Assembly (NCBI RefSeq): GCF_015594725.1
Contig: NZ_JADNRC010000020.1
Span: 1 to 50,888 of the forward strand
Source of the DNA: Flavobacterium sp. ALJ2
GTDB lineage: Bacteria > Bacteroidota > Bacteroidia > Flavobacteriales > Flavobacteriaceae
Direction: 5' to 3'
Length of the DNA: 50,888 nucleotides
Within the stretch, counting starts at the first letter, position 1, and every line of letters starts with the position of its first letter. Shown here piece by piece: positions 16,449 through 25,037 of this stretch. A program made the position numbers and the translations under genes. The notes under the pieces are model-generated. The model was given only the letters and a program-made list of their open reading frames with translations. It made no database searches and was not told the DNA's origin.

Positions 16449-18023
16449 TTAATTTGGTTTCGTGTAGTAAATCTGAAGTTTTAATCTCTTACTCTCATCA
16501 GGTGAATTTCCTCCATGAAGAATTGTTCCTAAAGGATTCATTACTGATGCTCTTGGCGCTTTAGTAAAAGGTTCCCCTTTTGCCGTTTTTTTATCTGTCC
16601 CTTTTAATTTATTAGGAGCAACAATATTTATATCCTCAGTAACTGCAATACCCATCTTTACATTAGTTGAATCTTTGTATTTAATCAAATTCCTAACATG
16701 ATTTGTAATTCTGATTTTATAAGTACTACCTTTTTTAGTAACTGGATCAACATTTAAAATACCACTAAAAACCTGCTTTATTTTCTTCGCATCGGTCGTA
16801 GCGCTTGACGTGCCATCGTTATAATAATCAACAATTGGTCGATTATTATTAAAATCATACAAATAAATTCTGTTTGGCTCTGGGCTGTTTTTCATAGCAT
16901 CCGAATCAATATTAAAAATCAAATTGGCTTCGTTAATCAACCAGCCTTTACTTCTTATTTCTTCTAATTCTCCAGGCTTAAAAAGTTCTAATATAGCCAT
17001 TGAACCCTCTCCTCCTTTTAAATACAACTTCTCATCACCAGTAGCTTTTGGAGTTGTTATTGCTGTATTATAACTTGGATTAAGATTAGTTTCTTGTAGT
17101 AAATTTACAGTATTATCACTTAAATTAAGGACTAAAGTTTTATCCTCCATTGTTTCATCAGCGTCTGTCGTTATTTCCGTTTTAGCTCTATATTTAATAG
17201 TGATCTTTCCTTTTTTAAAATCCATAGTAGCCATTCTGCTTGCACCACCATTACTTTCTACCTTAAAGTACAAGCCTCTAAAATATTCTTTAAAAACATC
17301 ATTTGTTGCCAACTTCGTTGAACTATTTAACATTTTTTGAAATGTAGGACCGCTCAACTTAAGCTTCATTGCTGGTGCTCTTTTGGTCACTGTTTCTTTA
17401 CCTGCATCATCTTTAGTCTTTTCGGTAATTTCTTCTGGACTGAATCTAAAATTAATATTTTCTTCATCAGGGCCATTGTTTAAGCGCGCACCTACTTTTG
17501 CAATATCAAAAAGAGAATTATCATCAGTAAAAAAAAGCTTTGAACTTACAAAGTTATCATCTGGATCCAAATTAGGCATATAATACCCTGACTCATAAAT
17601 ACTAAGATTCATTTTACCATCTACAGGACCATATATTGAATCTAGTATGTATATATTTTTCCCATTTTCAACCTTATCTATATGACTATAATACGGAATC
17701 TCAAGTTCAACACTTTGAATAGTAGGACTTTCTCCAATCGTCGGATTAGGTGCTGCCAATGTTACCTGTGTAGCAAAATTAGCAACTGTTGTACCAAATG
17801 CAGGATTAACGTAAATCCCCAAATGATTTGAAGTTAAATTGTTTGATTGTATCGAAGTAATTTGCTGATTATAAGCCAATATATCTGAACTGTATGTGGC
17901 CAAATCAAAATGATTATCACCAATTAAATCATCGCCAATAACATTAAAATCCTTGTCACAAGAATATAAAAAAACAACGCTTGCTACTAAAAGTATTTTC
18001 CTAAAAAAAGAAGTATTATGCAT
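16449..18023 (-). CDS. DUF4270-type lipoprotein
   Basis: 524 residues with a lipoprotein signal (VVFLYSC, Cys22) followed by DKDFNVIGDDLIGD, a start typical of the DUF4270 family of Bacteroidetes. The rest looks like an all-beta exported protein with alternating hydrophobic strands. Function is unknown. It sits between glmS and the glycogen-synthase-like gene on the same strand with short gaps (10 and 21 bases), an arrangement I associate with Bacteroidetes genomes next to panC-panD. Confidence 0.8.
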   Translation of the reverse strand: MHNTSFFRKILLVASVVFLYSCDKDFNVIGDDLIGDNHFDLATYSSDILAYNQQITSIQSNNLTSNHLGIYVNPAFGTTVANFATQVTLAAPNPTIGESPTIQSVELEIPYYSHIDKVENGKNIYILDSIYGPVDGKMNLSIYESGYYMPNLDPDDNFVSSKLFFTDDNSLFDIAKVGARLNNGPDEENINFRFSPEEITEKTKDDAGKETVTKRAPAMKLKLSGPTFQKMLNSSTKLATNDVFKEYFRGLYFKVESNGGASRMATMDFKKGKITIKYRAKTEITTDADETMEDKTLVLNLSDNTVNLLQETNLNPSYNTAITTPKATGDEKLYLKGGEGSMAILELFKPGELEEIRSKGWLINEANLIFNIDSDAMKNSPEPNRIYLYDFNNNRPIVDYYNDGTSSATTDAKKIKQVFSGILNVDPVTKKGSTYKIRITNHVRNLIKYKDSTNVKMGIAVTEDINIVAPNKLKGTDKKTAKGEPFTKAPRASVMNPLGTILHGGNSPDESKRLKLQIYYTKPN

Positions 18024-18044
18024 GTGTAATAAAAAAGTTAAATT

Positions 18045-18851
18045 TTAAAGAACCTCATTTTTATAAAAATTTGTATACGCCTCTGCGAATGCATCTTTTG
18101 GGACGAAAGGTAAAAAAGGTTTTCCTGAAGATTCTATAAATTTTGTTAAACTTGAAGACAGATTATTTGAGGCTATTATTACCGCATCTGAATGAAGAAT
18201 ACTCGCTTTTAAGATGTTTTCATAATTTGGAGTTTCTAAATCTGAAATAGCTTCATGTGGGACTCCATCAAATTTTACCTTCTTAATCATTTCTAGATCC
18301 AGTGTTTCATCAAACGATTGCGTATAAACGGAAGTAACAATTTTTGTATCTGAAAATAACGCTTCATTTTTATAATAATGTTTCATGTAGATTGGCAACA
18401 TAGCAGCCATCCATCCATGTACATGTATTATATCAGGAACCCAGTTTAATTTCTTAACTGTCTCCACAACACCTTTAGCAAAAAAAATTGCTCTTTCGTC
18501 ATTATCTGAATACATTACACCTTCCTCGTCAGTAAAAGTAGCTTTTCTTTTAAAATACTCATCGTTGTCTATAAAATAAACCTGAATTCTCTCCTTAGGG
18601 ATAGATGCTACCTTAATAATCAATGGCATATCTAAGTCATTCACTACCAAATTCATTCCAGAAAGCCTAATAACTTCGTGTAACTGGTGTCTTCTTTCAT
18701 TGATATTTCCATATCTTGGCATGAAAATTCTTATTTGTCCGCCCTGATCATTAATCATCTTGGGCACATCATAAGACATTAAAGAAACCTCATTTTCAGC
18801 TAAATAAGGCACAACTTCAGATGATACATACAATATCCTCTTATCTTTCAT
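18045..18851 (-). CDS. Short glycogen/starch-synthase-like protein (GT5 N-terminal domain only)
   Basis: 268 residues matching only the N-terminal half of GT5 glycogen synthases: KRILYVSSEVVPY, VYFIDNDEYF, DERAIFFAKGVVE and PDIIHVHGWMAAMLPIYMK. Two points argue against a normal enzyme. The ADP-glucose-binding KTGGL stretch after SSEVVP is replaced by LAENEVSL (residues 17-24), and the whole C-terminal nucleotide-binding domain (about 200 residues) is missing. The gene is intact, with normal composition, so it looks like a repurposed, probably non-catalytic family. It is transcribed away from panC and heads the operon to DUF4270 and glmS. Confidence 0.75.
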   Translation of the reverse strand: MKDKRILYVSSEVVPYLAENEVSLMSYDVPKMINDQGGQIRIFMPRYGNINERRHQLHEVIRLSGMNLVVNDLDMPLIIKVASIPKERIQVYFIDNDEYFKRKATFTDEEGVMYSDNDERAIFFAKGVVETVKKLNWVPDIIHVHGWMAAMLPIYMKHYYKNEALFSDTKIVTSVYTQSFDETLDLEMIKKVKFDGVPHEAISDLETPNYENILKASILHSDAVIIASNNLSSSLTKFIESSGKPFLPFVPKDAFAEAYTNFYKNEVL

Positions 18852-18889
18852 AATAGTAATTTGCTTAATTTTTGGTAATAAAAACGATG

Positions 18890-18897
18890 CAAAATTA
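18890..18897 (-). promoter_or_regulatory. Putative -7 promoter for the GT5-DUF4270-glmS operon
   Basis: CAAAATTA (minus strand TAATTTTG) fits TAnnTTTG, about 40 bases upstream of the ATG at 18851. Confidence 0.45.
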
Positions 18898-18928
18898 CAA
18901 AAATTTATGCAGTTATTAACTAATATAT

Positions 18929-18936
18929 TATGTTTG
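18929..18936 (+). promoter_or_regulatory. Putative panC -7 promoter; fixes the panC start
   Basis: TATGTTTG fits TAnnTTTG. It contains the in-frame ATG at 18930, so that codon cannot be the start if this promoter is real; the next ATG at 18960 then follows a leader of about 20 bases. It is divergent from the promoter at 18890-18897. Confidence 0.55.
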
Positions 18937-18959
18937 CACTAAATTTTAATAATACCACC

Positions 18960-19808
18960 ATGCATATTTTCTACGGTAAAGTTGCTTTAATAGCTTATTT
19001 GAAAACTATTAAAACCGAAAATTCGAGTGTTGGTTTCGTACCAACCATGGGCGCTTTACACCAAGGTCACCTGGCTTTAATGCAACGATCATTAAACGAA
19101 AATGATGATACTGTTGTAAGTATTTTTGTAAATCCAACGCAGTTTAATAACCAAGAAGATTTAGCAAAATACCCCCGAACTCTAGAAGAAGATGTAAGAA
19201 AAATGAGCGCTTTAAGTGATAAAATAATCTTATACGCTCCGACTGTCGAAGACATTTACGAAGGTCATACCGTTTCTCAATCATTTGATTTTGACGGACT
19301 AGAAAATCAAATGGAAGGGAAATTTAGACCAGGACATTTTAATGGCGTAGGTACAATTGTAAAGCGTTTGTTTGAAATCATTACTCCCACAAATGCCTAT
19401 TTTGGAGAAAAAGATTTTCAACAACTACAGATTGTGAAAAAAATGGTCGAAAAAAACCATCTCCCTGTAAACGTTATTGGCTGTCCAATTTTTAGAGAAC
19501 CAAACCAATTGGCTATGAGCTCTAGAAATGAACGCCTAACTCCTGATGAACGTCAAGAAGCAGCTATGATTTATAAAATTCTAACTGAGGCAAAAGAAAT
19601 ATTTCATACAAAAACCCCTGAAGAAACAATTGAATTTGTAGAAAACTCTTTCAAAAGCAACACTAAATTTGAACTAGAATATTTCGTAATTGCTGATGAA
19701 TCTACATTATTACCTATAAATCACAAAAGTAAAGACAAAAACTACCGTGCATTTATAGCAGTTTTTGTTAATTCTATTAGATTGATTGATACTATTTCAT
19801 TAAATTAA
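18960..19808 (+). CDS. panC: Pantothenate synthetase
   Basis: 282 residues. Joins pantoate and beta-alanine using ATP in the cytosol, the last step to pantothenate. PTMGALHQGHLAL at residues 28-40 holds the two ATP-binding histidines (His34, His37). FVNPTQFNNQEDLAKYPR, GEKDFQQLQIV and AMSSRN complete the family pattern. The start at 18960 gives the usual family N-terminus; the ATG 30 bases upstream lies inside a promoter element. It is followed after 14 bases by panD, which supplies its beta-alanine. Confidence 0.96.
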   Translation: MHIFYGKVALIAYLKTIKTENSSVGFVPTMGALHQGHLALMQRSLNENDDTVVSIFVNPTQFNNQEDLAKYPRTLEEDVRKMSALSDKIILYAPTVEDIYEGHTVSQSFDFDGLENQMEGKFRPGHFNGVGTIVKRLFEIITPTNAYFGEKDFQQLQIVKKMVEKNHLPVNVIGCPIFREPNQLAMSSRNERLTPDERQEAAMIYKILTEAKEIFHTKTPEETIEFVENSFKSNTKFELEYFVIADESTLLPINHKSKDKNYRAFIAVFVNSIRLIDTISLN

Positions 19809-19822
19809 TTTACTTTTGTAAC

Positions 19823-20173
19823 ATGCAAATTCAAGTAGTAAAATCAAAAATACACCGCGTTAAAGTAACTGGAGCCGATCTTAATTATATTGGTAGCATT
19901 ACTATTGACGAAGCATTACTAGATGCCTCGAACATAATTGAAGGCGAAAAAGTAGCAATTGTTAACATTAATAATGGAGAACGTTTTGAAACGTATGCCA
20001 TTAAAGGAGAACGAAATTCAGGCGAAATAACCCTTAATGGACCTGCAGCAAGAAAAGTACAAAAAGATGACATCATCATCATTATTTCTTATGCAACATT
20101 AGAATTTGAAGAAGCCAAAACCTTCAAACCATGGATCATTTTCCCAAATGAAAATGATAATTCATTGACATAA
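19823..20173 (+). CDS. panD: Aspartate 1-decarboxylase precursor
   Basis: 116-residue pyruvoyl enzyme that makes beta-alanine from aspartate for PanC. Self-cleavage between Gly24 and Ser25 (NYIGSITID) creates the pyruvoyl group. GERFETYAIKGERNSGEITLNG and the AARK-D-I segment match the family. Length is slightly short of the usual 126 residues. It directly follows panC and ends just before a strong hairpin, so panC-panD is a closed two-gene unit. Confidence 0.96.
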   Translation: MQIQVVKSKIHRVKVTGADLNYIGSITIDEALLDASNIIEGEKVAIVNINNGERFETYAIKGERNSGEITLNGPAARKVQKDDIIIIISYATLEFEEAKTFKPWIIFPNENDNSLT

Positions 20174-20192
20174 ATCTGTTTATAAAAACATA

Positions 20193-20238
20193 AAAACTGC
20201 CCTTTTTCAAAGTGAATTTTTGTAAAAAGGGCAGTTTT
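20193..20238 (+). terminator. panCD terminator
   Basis: 15-base inverted repeat, arms AAAACTGCCCTTTTT (20193-20207) and 20224-20238, with loop between and T-run at the end. Confidence 0.85.
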
Positions 20239-20356
20239 GCATCTATAAGCCAACCAAATTGCTATAGCATTATAAATTTGTAATTAAATAAAAAAAAATA
20301 AAGTACTATATTGCTACTCTATTTTGATAATCTTAAAATTTCAGAAATCCCAAATT

Positions 20357-21508
20357 ATGAGAAAAGTTTACCTCCTATTATTATTCATTTCTATTACAGC
20401 TTTTTCTCAAAGAAAAACAGAAACAATTAACTCAATACCTCTCGGAGAAGCAAGAACAATAACTATCGAATTACCTGCTTCTTATGAAACTAATAAAACT
20501 CAAAAATACCCAGTACTTTATTTATTTGACGGAGAGTATCTTCTTGACCCATTTAGTGGTGCCTTAAAATATGGTGCTTATTGGGATGATTTACCAGAAA
20601 CTATTATTGTAGCTATTCATCAAAACAAAAATGATGAGCGTGAAGATGATTCAACATTTGACGGAATTAATGGCTTACCATTTGAAAAAGGAGCTAAGTT
20701 CTTTGAATTTGTTGCGGGTGAAGTAATTCCTAAAATTGAAAAAAATTACCGCACTGCACCATTCCGAATTATTGCTGGTCATGGAGTAACTGCGGGCTAT
20801 TTAAATTTTTTCTTATATAAAGAAGTACCATTATTTAATGCATACATATCTATGAGTCCAGAACTGGCAACTCAAATGGAAGTTCGTATCCCTGAAAAAT
20901 TTGCTAAGTTAAAAACACCTTTATTTTATTATTTATCTGCTGCAGATGGAGATGTCAACAAAACGAAAGAACCAATCCAAAAATTAGATCAAAACATTAA
21001 AATAGCGAATAACCCTTTAATTAATTACAAATACGATTTATTTAAAAACACTACCTATTATTCTGCTGTTTTATATGCAATACCTAATGCTTTAAATCAA
21101 ATTTACGAAGCCTACAAACCTATAAATTTAAATGAGTACAATGAGAAAATTGCTACTCTTAAATCTGGATATGTTGATTATTTAAGAAACAAATACGATA
21201 TCATTACAAAAACGTTACGTGTTGAAATGCCTGTTCGAATGAATGACTACATAGCTATAGAAACTGCTATTTTAAAAAATAATGCTTTCGATGAATTAGG
21301 CATATTAGCTGAAATTGCCAATACCAGTTACCCTAAAGCGATGTTAGGCGAATACGAACTTGGATTGATGTACGAAAAAATGGGAGATGCGAAAAGAGCT
21401 TCCAAAAAATACCAAAATGCCTCGCAAATGGAGCCTATTGGTAGATTAAACAAAGATTTGATGTACGACAAAATAGATGAAATGAATGATCTTATCAAAA
21501 AGAAATAA
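20357..21508 (+). CDS. Exported esterase-fold protein without the serine nucleophile
   Basis: 383 residues with a signal peptide (MRKVYLLLLFISITAFSQ). It has the layout of the enterochelin-esterase-like (Fes/IroE) alpha/beta-hydrolases: YPVLYLFDGEYLLDPFSG, ETIIVAIHQN with an Arg/Asp-rich stretch, and IAGHGVTAGYLNFFLYK. The nucleophile elbow should read GHSxxG, but Gly143 replaces the serine (GHG at 141-143). The C-terminal 60 residues look like a TPR-type helical repeat (LGEYELGLMYEKMGDAKRASKKYQ). The ATG at 20357 starts the signal peptide; a TTG 33 bases upstream is less likely. The stop overlaps the radA start (TAATG). Probably a binding or scaffold protein rather than a serine esterase. 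Confidence 0.8.
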   Translation: MRKVYLLLLFISITAFSQRKTETINSIPLGEARTITIELPASYETNKTQKYPVLYLFDGEYLLDPFSGALKYGAYWDDLPETIIVAIHQNKNDEREDDSTFDGINGLPFEKGAKFFEFVAGEVIPKIEKNYRTAPFRIIAGHGVTAGYLNFFLYKEVPLFNAYISMSPELATQMEVRIPEKFAKLKTPLFYYLSAADGDVNKTKEPIQKLDQNIKIANNPLINYKYDLFKNTTYYSAVLYAIPNALNQIYEAYKPINLNEYNEKIATLKSGYVDYLRNKYDIITKTLRVEMPVRMNDYIAIETAILKNNAFDELGILAEIANTSYPKAMLGEYELGLMYEKMGDAKRASKKYQNASQMEPIGRLNKDLMYDKIDEMNDLIKKK

Positions 21509-22869
21509 TGTCAAAAGTTAAAACAACCTTTTTTTGCCAAAATTGTGGCGCTCAATATTCTAAATGGCAAGGACAATGTAATTCTTGCAAAGAATGGAAC
21601 ACCATAGCCGAGGAAATTATCCAAAAACAAGAAAAAGTTGCTTGGAAAAGTGAACCTACTCCAACTGGCAAAGCACCTCGCCCTTTAAGAATAAACGAAA
21701 TCGATTCTACGCAAGAGGTTCGCATGGACACTACTGATGGCGAATTAAATAGAGTTCTTGGGGGAGGTATTGTACCTGGATCCCTAACCCTTTTAGGGGG
21801 AGAACCTGGAATTGGAAAAAGCACACTTTTGCTTCAGGTTTCATTACAATTACCATATAAAACCCTATATGTTTCGGGTGAAGAAAGCCAGAAACAAATA
21901 AAAATGCGTGCTGAAAGAATTACGCCAAATGGCGACAATTGCTATATCCTTACTGAAACTAAAACCCAAAATATCTTTAAACAAATTGAAGCCATCCAGC
22001 CAGAGATTGTAATCATTGATTCTATACAAACGCTTCATACCGATTATATCGAATCAACTGCTGGAAGTATTTCGCAAATTCGAGAAACTACAGCCGAGTT
22101 AATCAAATTCGCCAAAGAAACCAATATCCCTGTAATCCTAATTGGTCATATTACCAAAGACGGAAACATTGCAGGTCCGAAGATACTGGAGCACATGGTT
22201 GATACTGTTTTACAATTTGAAGGAGACAGAAATCACGTCTATCGTATTTTACGATCTCTAAAAAATCGTTTTGGATCGACTGCTGAACTAGGTATTTACG
22301 AAATGCTAGGTAGCGGTTTAAGAGAAGTTTCTAATCCCTCCGAAATATTAATTTCACACAAAGACGAAGAATTATCTGGAACTGCAATTGCTTCAACACT
22401 TGAAGGAATGCGTCCATTAATGATCGAAATACAATCCTTGGTAAGTACAGCCGTTTACGGAACACCTCAACGAAGTACAACAGGATATAATGCCAAAAGA
22501 TTAAATATGATCTTGGCCGTATTAGAAAAAAGAGCAGGATTTCGCTTGGGAGCAAAAGATGTTTTCTTAAACGTTACCGGAGGGATTTCTGTAGATGATC
22601 CTGCAATAGATCTTGCTGTAGTTGCAGCTATTTTATCATCAAATGAAGATATTCCTGTAACTAAAGGCTTTTGTTTTGCTGGAGAAGTTGGTTTATCTGG
22701 CGAAATTCGTCCTGTAAATCGTGTTGATCAACGCATACAAGAAGCAGAAAAATTAGGGTTTTCGACTATTTTTGTATCTAAATACAATAAAATTGCGTTA
22801 AAGAATACAGGAATCAAAATTGAACTTGTTGCCAAAATCGAAGACGTAGCCAGTATTCTTTTTGGGTAA
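21508..22869 (+). CDS. radA: DNA repair protein RadA/Sms
   Basis: 453-residue branch-migration ATPase acting with RecA on recombination intermediates. N-terminal C4 zinc finger (Cys10, Cys13, Cys24, Cys27), Walker A GEPGIGKS at 98-105, the RadA-specific KNRFG at 252-256, and a Lon-protease-like C-terminal domain (GISVDDPAIDLAVVAAILSS, GEVGLSGEIRPV). Full length. It shares the TAATG overlap with the preceding esterase-like gene and is 6 bases from the following transglycosylase gene, so the three may be co-transcribed. Confidence 0.97.
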   Translation: MSKVKTTFFCQNCGAQYSKWQGQCNSCKEWNTIAEEIIQKQEKVAWKSEPTPTGKAPRPLRINEIDSTQEVRMDTTDGELNRVLGGGIVPGSLTLLGGEPGIGKSTLLLQVSLQLPYKTLYVSGEESQKQIKMRAERITPNGDNCYILTETKTQNIFKQIEAIQPEIVIIDSIQTLHTDYIESTAGSISQIRETTAELIKFAKETNIPVILIGHITKDGNIAGPKILEHMVDTVLQFEGDRNHVYRILRSLKNRFGSTAELGIYEMLGSGLREVSNPSEILISHKDEELSGTAIASTLEGMRPLMIEIQSLVSTAVYGTPQRSTTGYNAKRLNMILAVLEKRAGFRLGAKDVFLNVTGGISVDDPAIDLAVVAAILSSNEDIPVTKGFCFAGEVGLSGEIRPVNRVDQRIQEAEKLGFSTIFVSKYNKIALKNTGIKIELVAKIEDVASILFG

Positions 22870-22875
22870 ACTTAA

Positions 22876-24858
22876 ATGCATCAAAGAATTTATATGAAAA
22901 CAAAAAAACAAAAAATAGTATTGGCTCTCAAAATTGTAGTCTTACTATTTATTGTAATACTAGTTGGTGCTTATTTCTTTCGAGATGCTCTTTTGCATAA
23001 AGCCATTGCAAAAGTATCAGATAAAATGAACAACGAATACAACAGTACGTTTTCGGTAAAAACCGCCTCTTTTGATGGTCTTTCAGGAATAAAACTAACC
23101 AATGTAATCTTAGTTCCTAAAAATGCAGATACGCTTTGTAACATTCATAATATAGAAACCAGTATTAGTTTATCGCATTTATTGGTGGGAGATATCCAAA
23201 TTGGAACTTTAAAAATCGACAAAGGATATATACAATTGGTAAAAAAAGGAAACATCAAGAACTTCGATGCTTTCTTAAAGAAAGACAGTACCAGTACATC
23301 TAAAAATGAAAAAAGAGAATACGCAACGTATGCATACCGAATTATATCAAAACTATTAAATCTTGTTCCAACTGATATGAAGTTGGAAAATTTAACCTTT
23401 AGGGTTGATGACAATGGTAAAAAAGCACAAATCGCAATAAACAAGCTAGTCTTGGTCGATAAAGAACTTGAAACCAATCTTCACGTTCAAACTAAAACAT
23501 TCGACCAGCGTTGGAACATAAAAGGCTTTGCTGATCCAAGAAACAAAAAAGCAGACATTCGATTTTTTAATCTAGACACGGGGGCAATTCGAGTACCCTA
23601 CATAGATGATCGTTTTAATATGTTGGCAAGCTTCGACTCTATCCGATTGAATATTGAAAATATTAAAAAAAGTGGAAGTGAACTTCACATCGATGGATAC
23701 TCTTCTATAACCAATCTGAAAATTAACCATGCAAGAATTGCTAGCAAAGACGTTGTTATAAAAAATGCTCGTTTTGATTATCGTTTCTTATTAGGCTCTG
23801 ATTTTATCTCAATAGATAGCACCTCAACAGTTCAATTAAACAAAATAAAACTCCACCCTTACGTATCTTATAATACCAAATCGGATACTATTTATACCTT
23901 AAAAGTTGCTATTCCTAAAATGAAAGCACAAGATTTTATTGTCTCGTTACCAGATGGTTTATTTACTAATTTTCAAGGTATGGAAGCCACAGGTAATTTC
24001 GATTACAAACTCGATTTCAAGTTCAACAAAAACAAACCAAACAGTTTAGTTTTTGATAGTAACCTAAACAAAGAAAATCTTGTAATTACTAAGTATGGAC
24101 AAGCAAACCTCAACAAATTAAATAGTGAATTTGTATATCGTGCCATTATAAAAAATGTATTACAGAGACCCATTTTAGTAGGTTCTGAAAACCCAAATTA
24201 CACTCCTATTGAGCAAATTTCTCCGTATCTTCAAAAAAGCGTATTAACTACAGAGGATCCATCGTTCTTCTCACATCGCGGTTTTATTAATGAAGCTTTC
24301 AAGCAATCGATTTTAAAAAATATTCGAACCAAGAAATTTTCTCGTGGCGCAAGTACAATTAGCATGCAACTGGTAAAAAATATTTTCTTAACTAGAGAAA
24401 AAACTTTATCACGCAAACTCGAAGAAATTTTATTAGTTTATATCCTCGAAAATAATCGCGTTGCAAGCAAACAACGTATGCTCGAAGTATATTTCAATAT
24501 TATCGAATGGGGACCAAATGTATATGGAATTGGTGAAGCGAGTCGTTTTTATTTCCAAAAAAGCCCAGCCGATTTAAGCTTAGATGAATGTTTGTTTTTA
24601 GCTACAATTATTCCAAGCCCAAGAAAATTTACCTACCAATTTAACGATCAGGGTAATTTAAAAGATTATGCTATCAGAAATCAAAAATTTCTTAGCAATC
24701 TTATGTTGCGCCGCGGTGTTATAACACCTGAAGATACTATTAACAGACTACCTGTTTATATTTCAGGTCATGCTCGTTCATTATTACGAATAAAAGCTCC
24801 CGATTCTACAGCGGTTCCTATAGATTCTATGGCTATAGATGATGAGTTTGACCTTTAA
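22876..24858 (+). CDS. AsmA-like and GT51 transglycosylase fusion protein
   Basis: 660 residues. One membrane segment near 17-34 is followed by about 380 residues of beta-rich AsmA-like sequence (FDGLSGIKLTNVILVPKNADTL, VGDIQIGTLKIDKGYIQLV), then a GT51 peptidoglycan glycosyltransferase domain at about 435-620. The GT51 signs are intact: TEDPSFFSHRGF with catalytic Glu460, RGASTISMQLVKNIFLTREKTLSRKLEEILLVYILE, and EVYFNIIEWGPNVYGIGEAS. There is no transpeptidase domain, so it is monofunctional. Known GT51 enzymes polymerise lipid II at the inner membrane; the AsmA-like part is related to inter-membrane lipid-transport proteins. A second ATG at 22894 is an equally good start. Confidence 0.85.
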   Translation: MHQRIYMKTKKQKIVLALKIVVLLFIVILVGAYFFRDALLHKAIAKVSDKMNNEYNSTFSVKTASFDGLSGIKLTNVILVPKNADTLCNIHNIETSISLSHLLVGDIQIGTLKIDKGYIQLVKKGNIKNFDAFLKKDSTSTSKNEKREYATYAYRIISKLLNLVPTDMKLENLTFRVDDNGKKAQIAINKLVLVDKELETNLHVQTKTFDQRWNIKGFADPRNKKADIRFFNLDTGAIRVPYIDDRFNMLASFDSIRLNIENIKKSGSELHIDGYSSITNLKINHARIASKDVVIKNARFDYRFLLGSDFISIDSTSTVQLNKIKLHPYVSYNTKSDTIYTLKVAIPKMKAQDFIVSLPDGLFTNFQGMEATGNFDYKLDFKFNKNKPNSLVFDSNLNKENLVITKYGQANLNKLNSEFVYRAIIKNVLQRPILVGSENPNYTPIEQISPYLQKSVLTTEDPSFFSHRGFINEAFKQSILKNIRTKKFSRGASTISMQLVKNIFLTREKTLSRKLEEILLVYILENNRVASKQRMLEVYFNIIEWGPNVYGIGEASRFYFQKSPADLSLDECLFLATIIPSPRKFTYQFNDQGNLKDYAIRNQKFLSNLMLRRGVITPEDTINRLPVYISGHARSLLRIKAPDSTAVPIDSMAIDDEFDL

Positions 24859-24886
24859 ATCTTTTTAGTATTCATAATATTGCTAT

Positions 24887-24913
24887 CCTAACAGGTTCAA
24901 AAAACCTGTTAGG
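24887..24913. terminator. Hairpin between convergent operons
   Basis: Perfect 11-base inverted repeat: CCTAACAGGTT (24887-24897) and AACCTGTTAGG (24903-24913). It follows the transglycosylase stop. Confidence 0.6.
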
Positions 24914-24991
24914 TATTAGTTCACTTAAATTATCATGCCTACAAAGTCAAAAAAACCTACAAATATTTGCACTTAATTTTGATTGTGTTCA

Positions 24992-25006
24992 CGAGCGAGA
25001 CGCTCG
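24992..25006. repeat. GC-rich small hairpin CGAGCG-AGA-CGCTCG
   Basis: Six-base stem with a three-base loop in otherwise AT-rich intergenic DNA, followed by GCGTC. It resembles short intergenic repeat motifs of Flavobacterium genomes; whether it is repeated elsewhere cannot be seen here. It may also serve the leftward LytTR operon as terminator. Confidence 0.4.
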
Positions 25007-25037
25007 CGTCAGCAAAAGCAATACGCGGCAAAAAAAA

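Noticed and set aside
18930..18959. Longer panC N-terminus from the ATG at 18930
   Set aside because: That ATG lies inside the TATGTTTG promoter element, and the family N-terminus begins at 18960.
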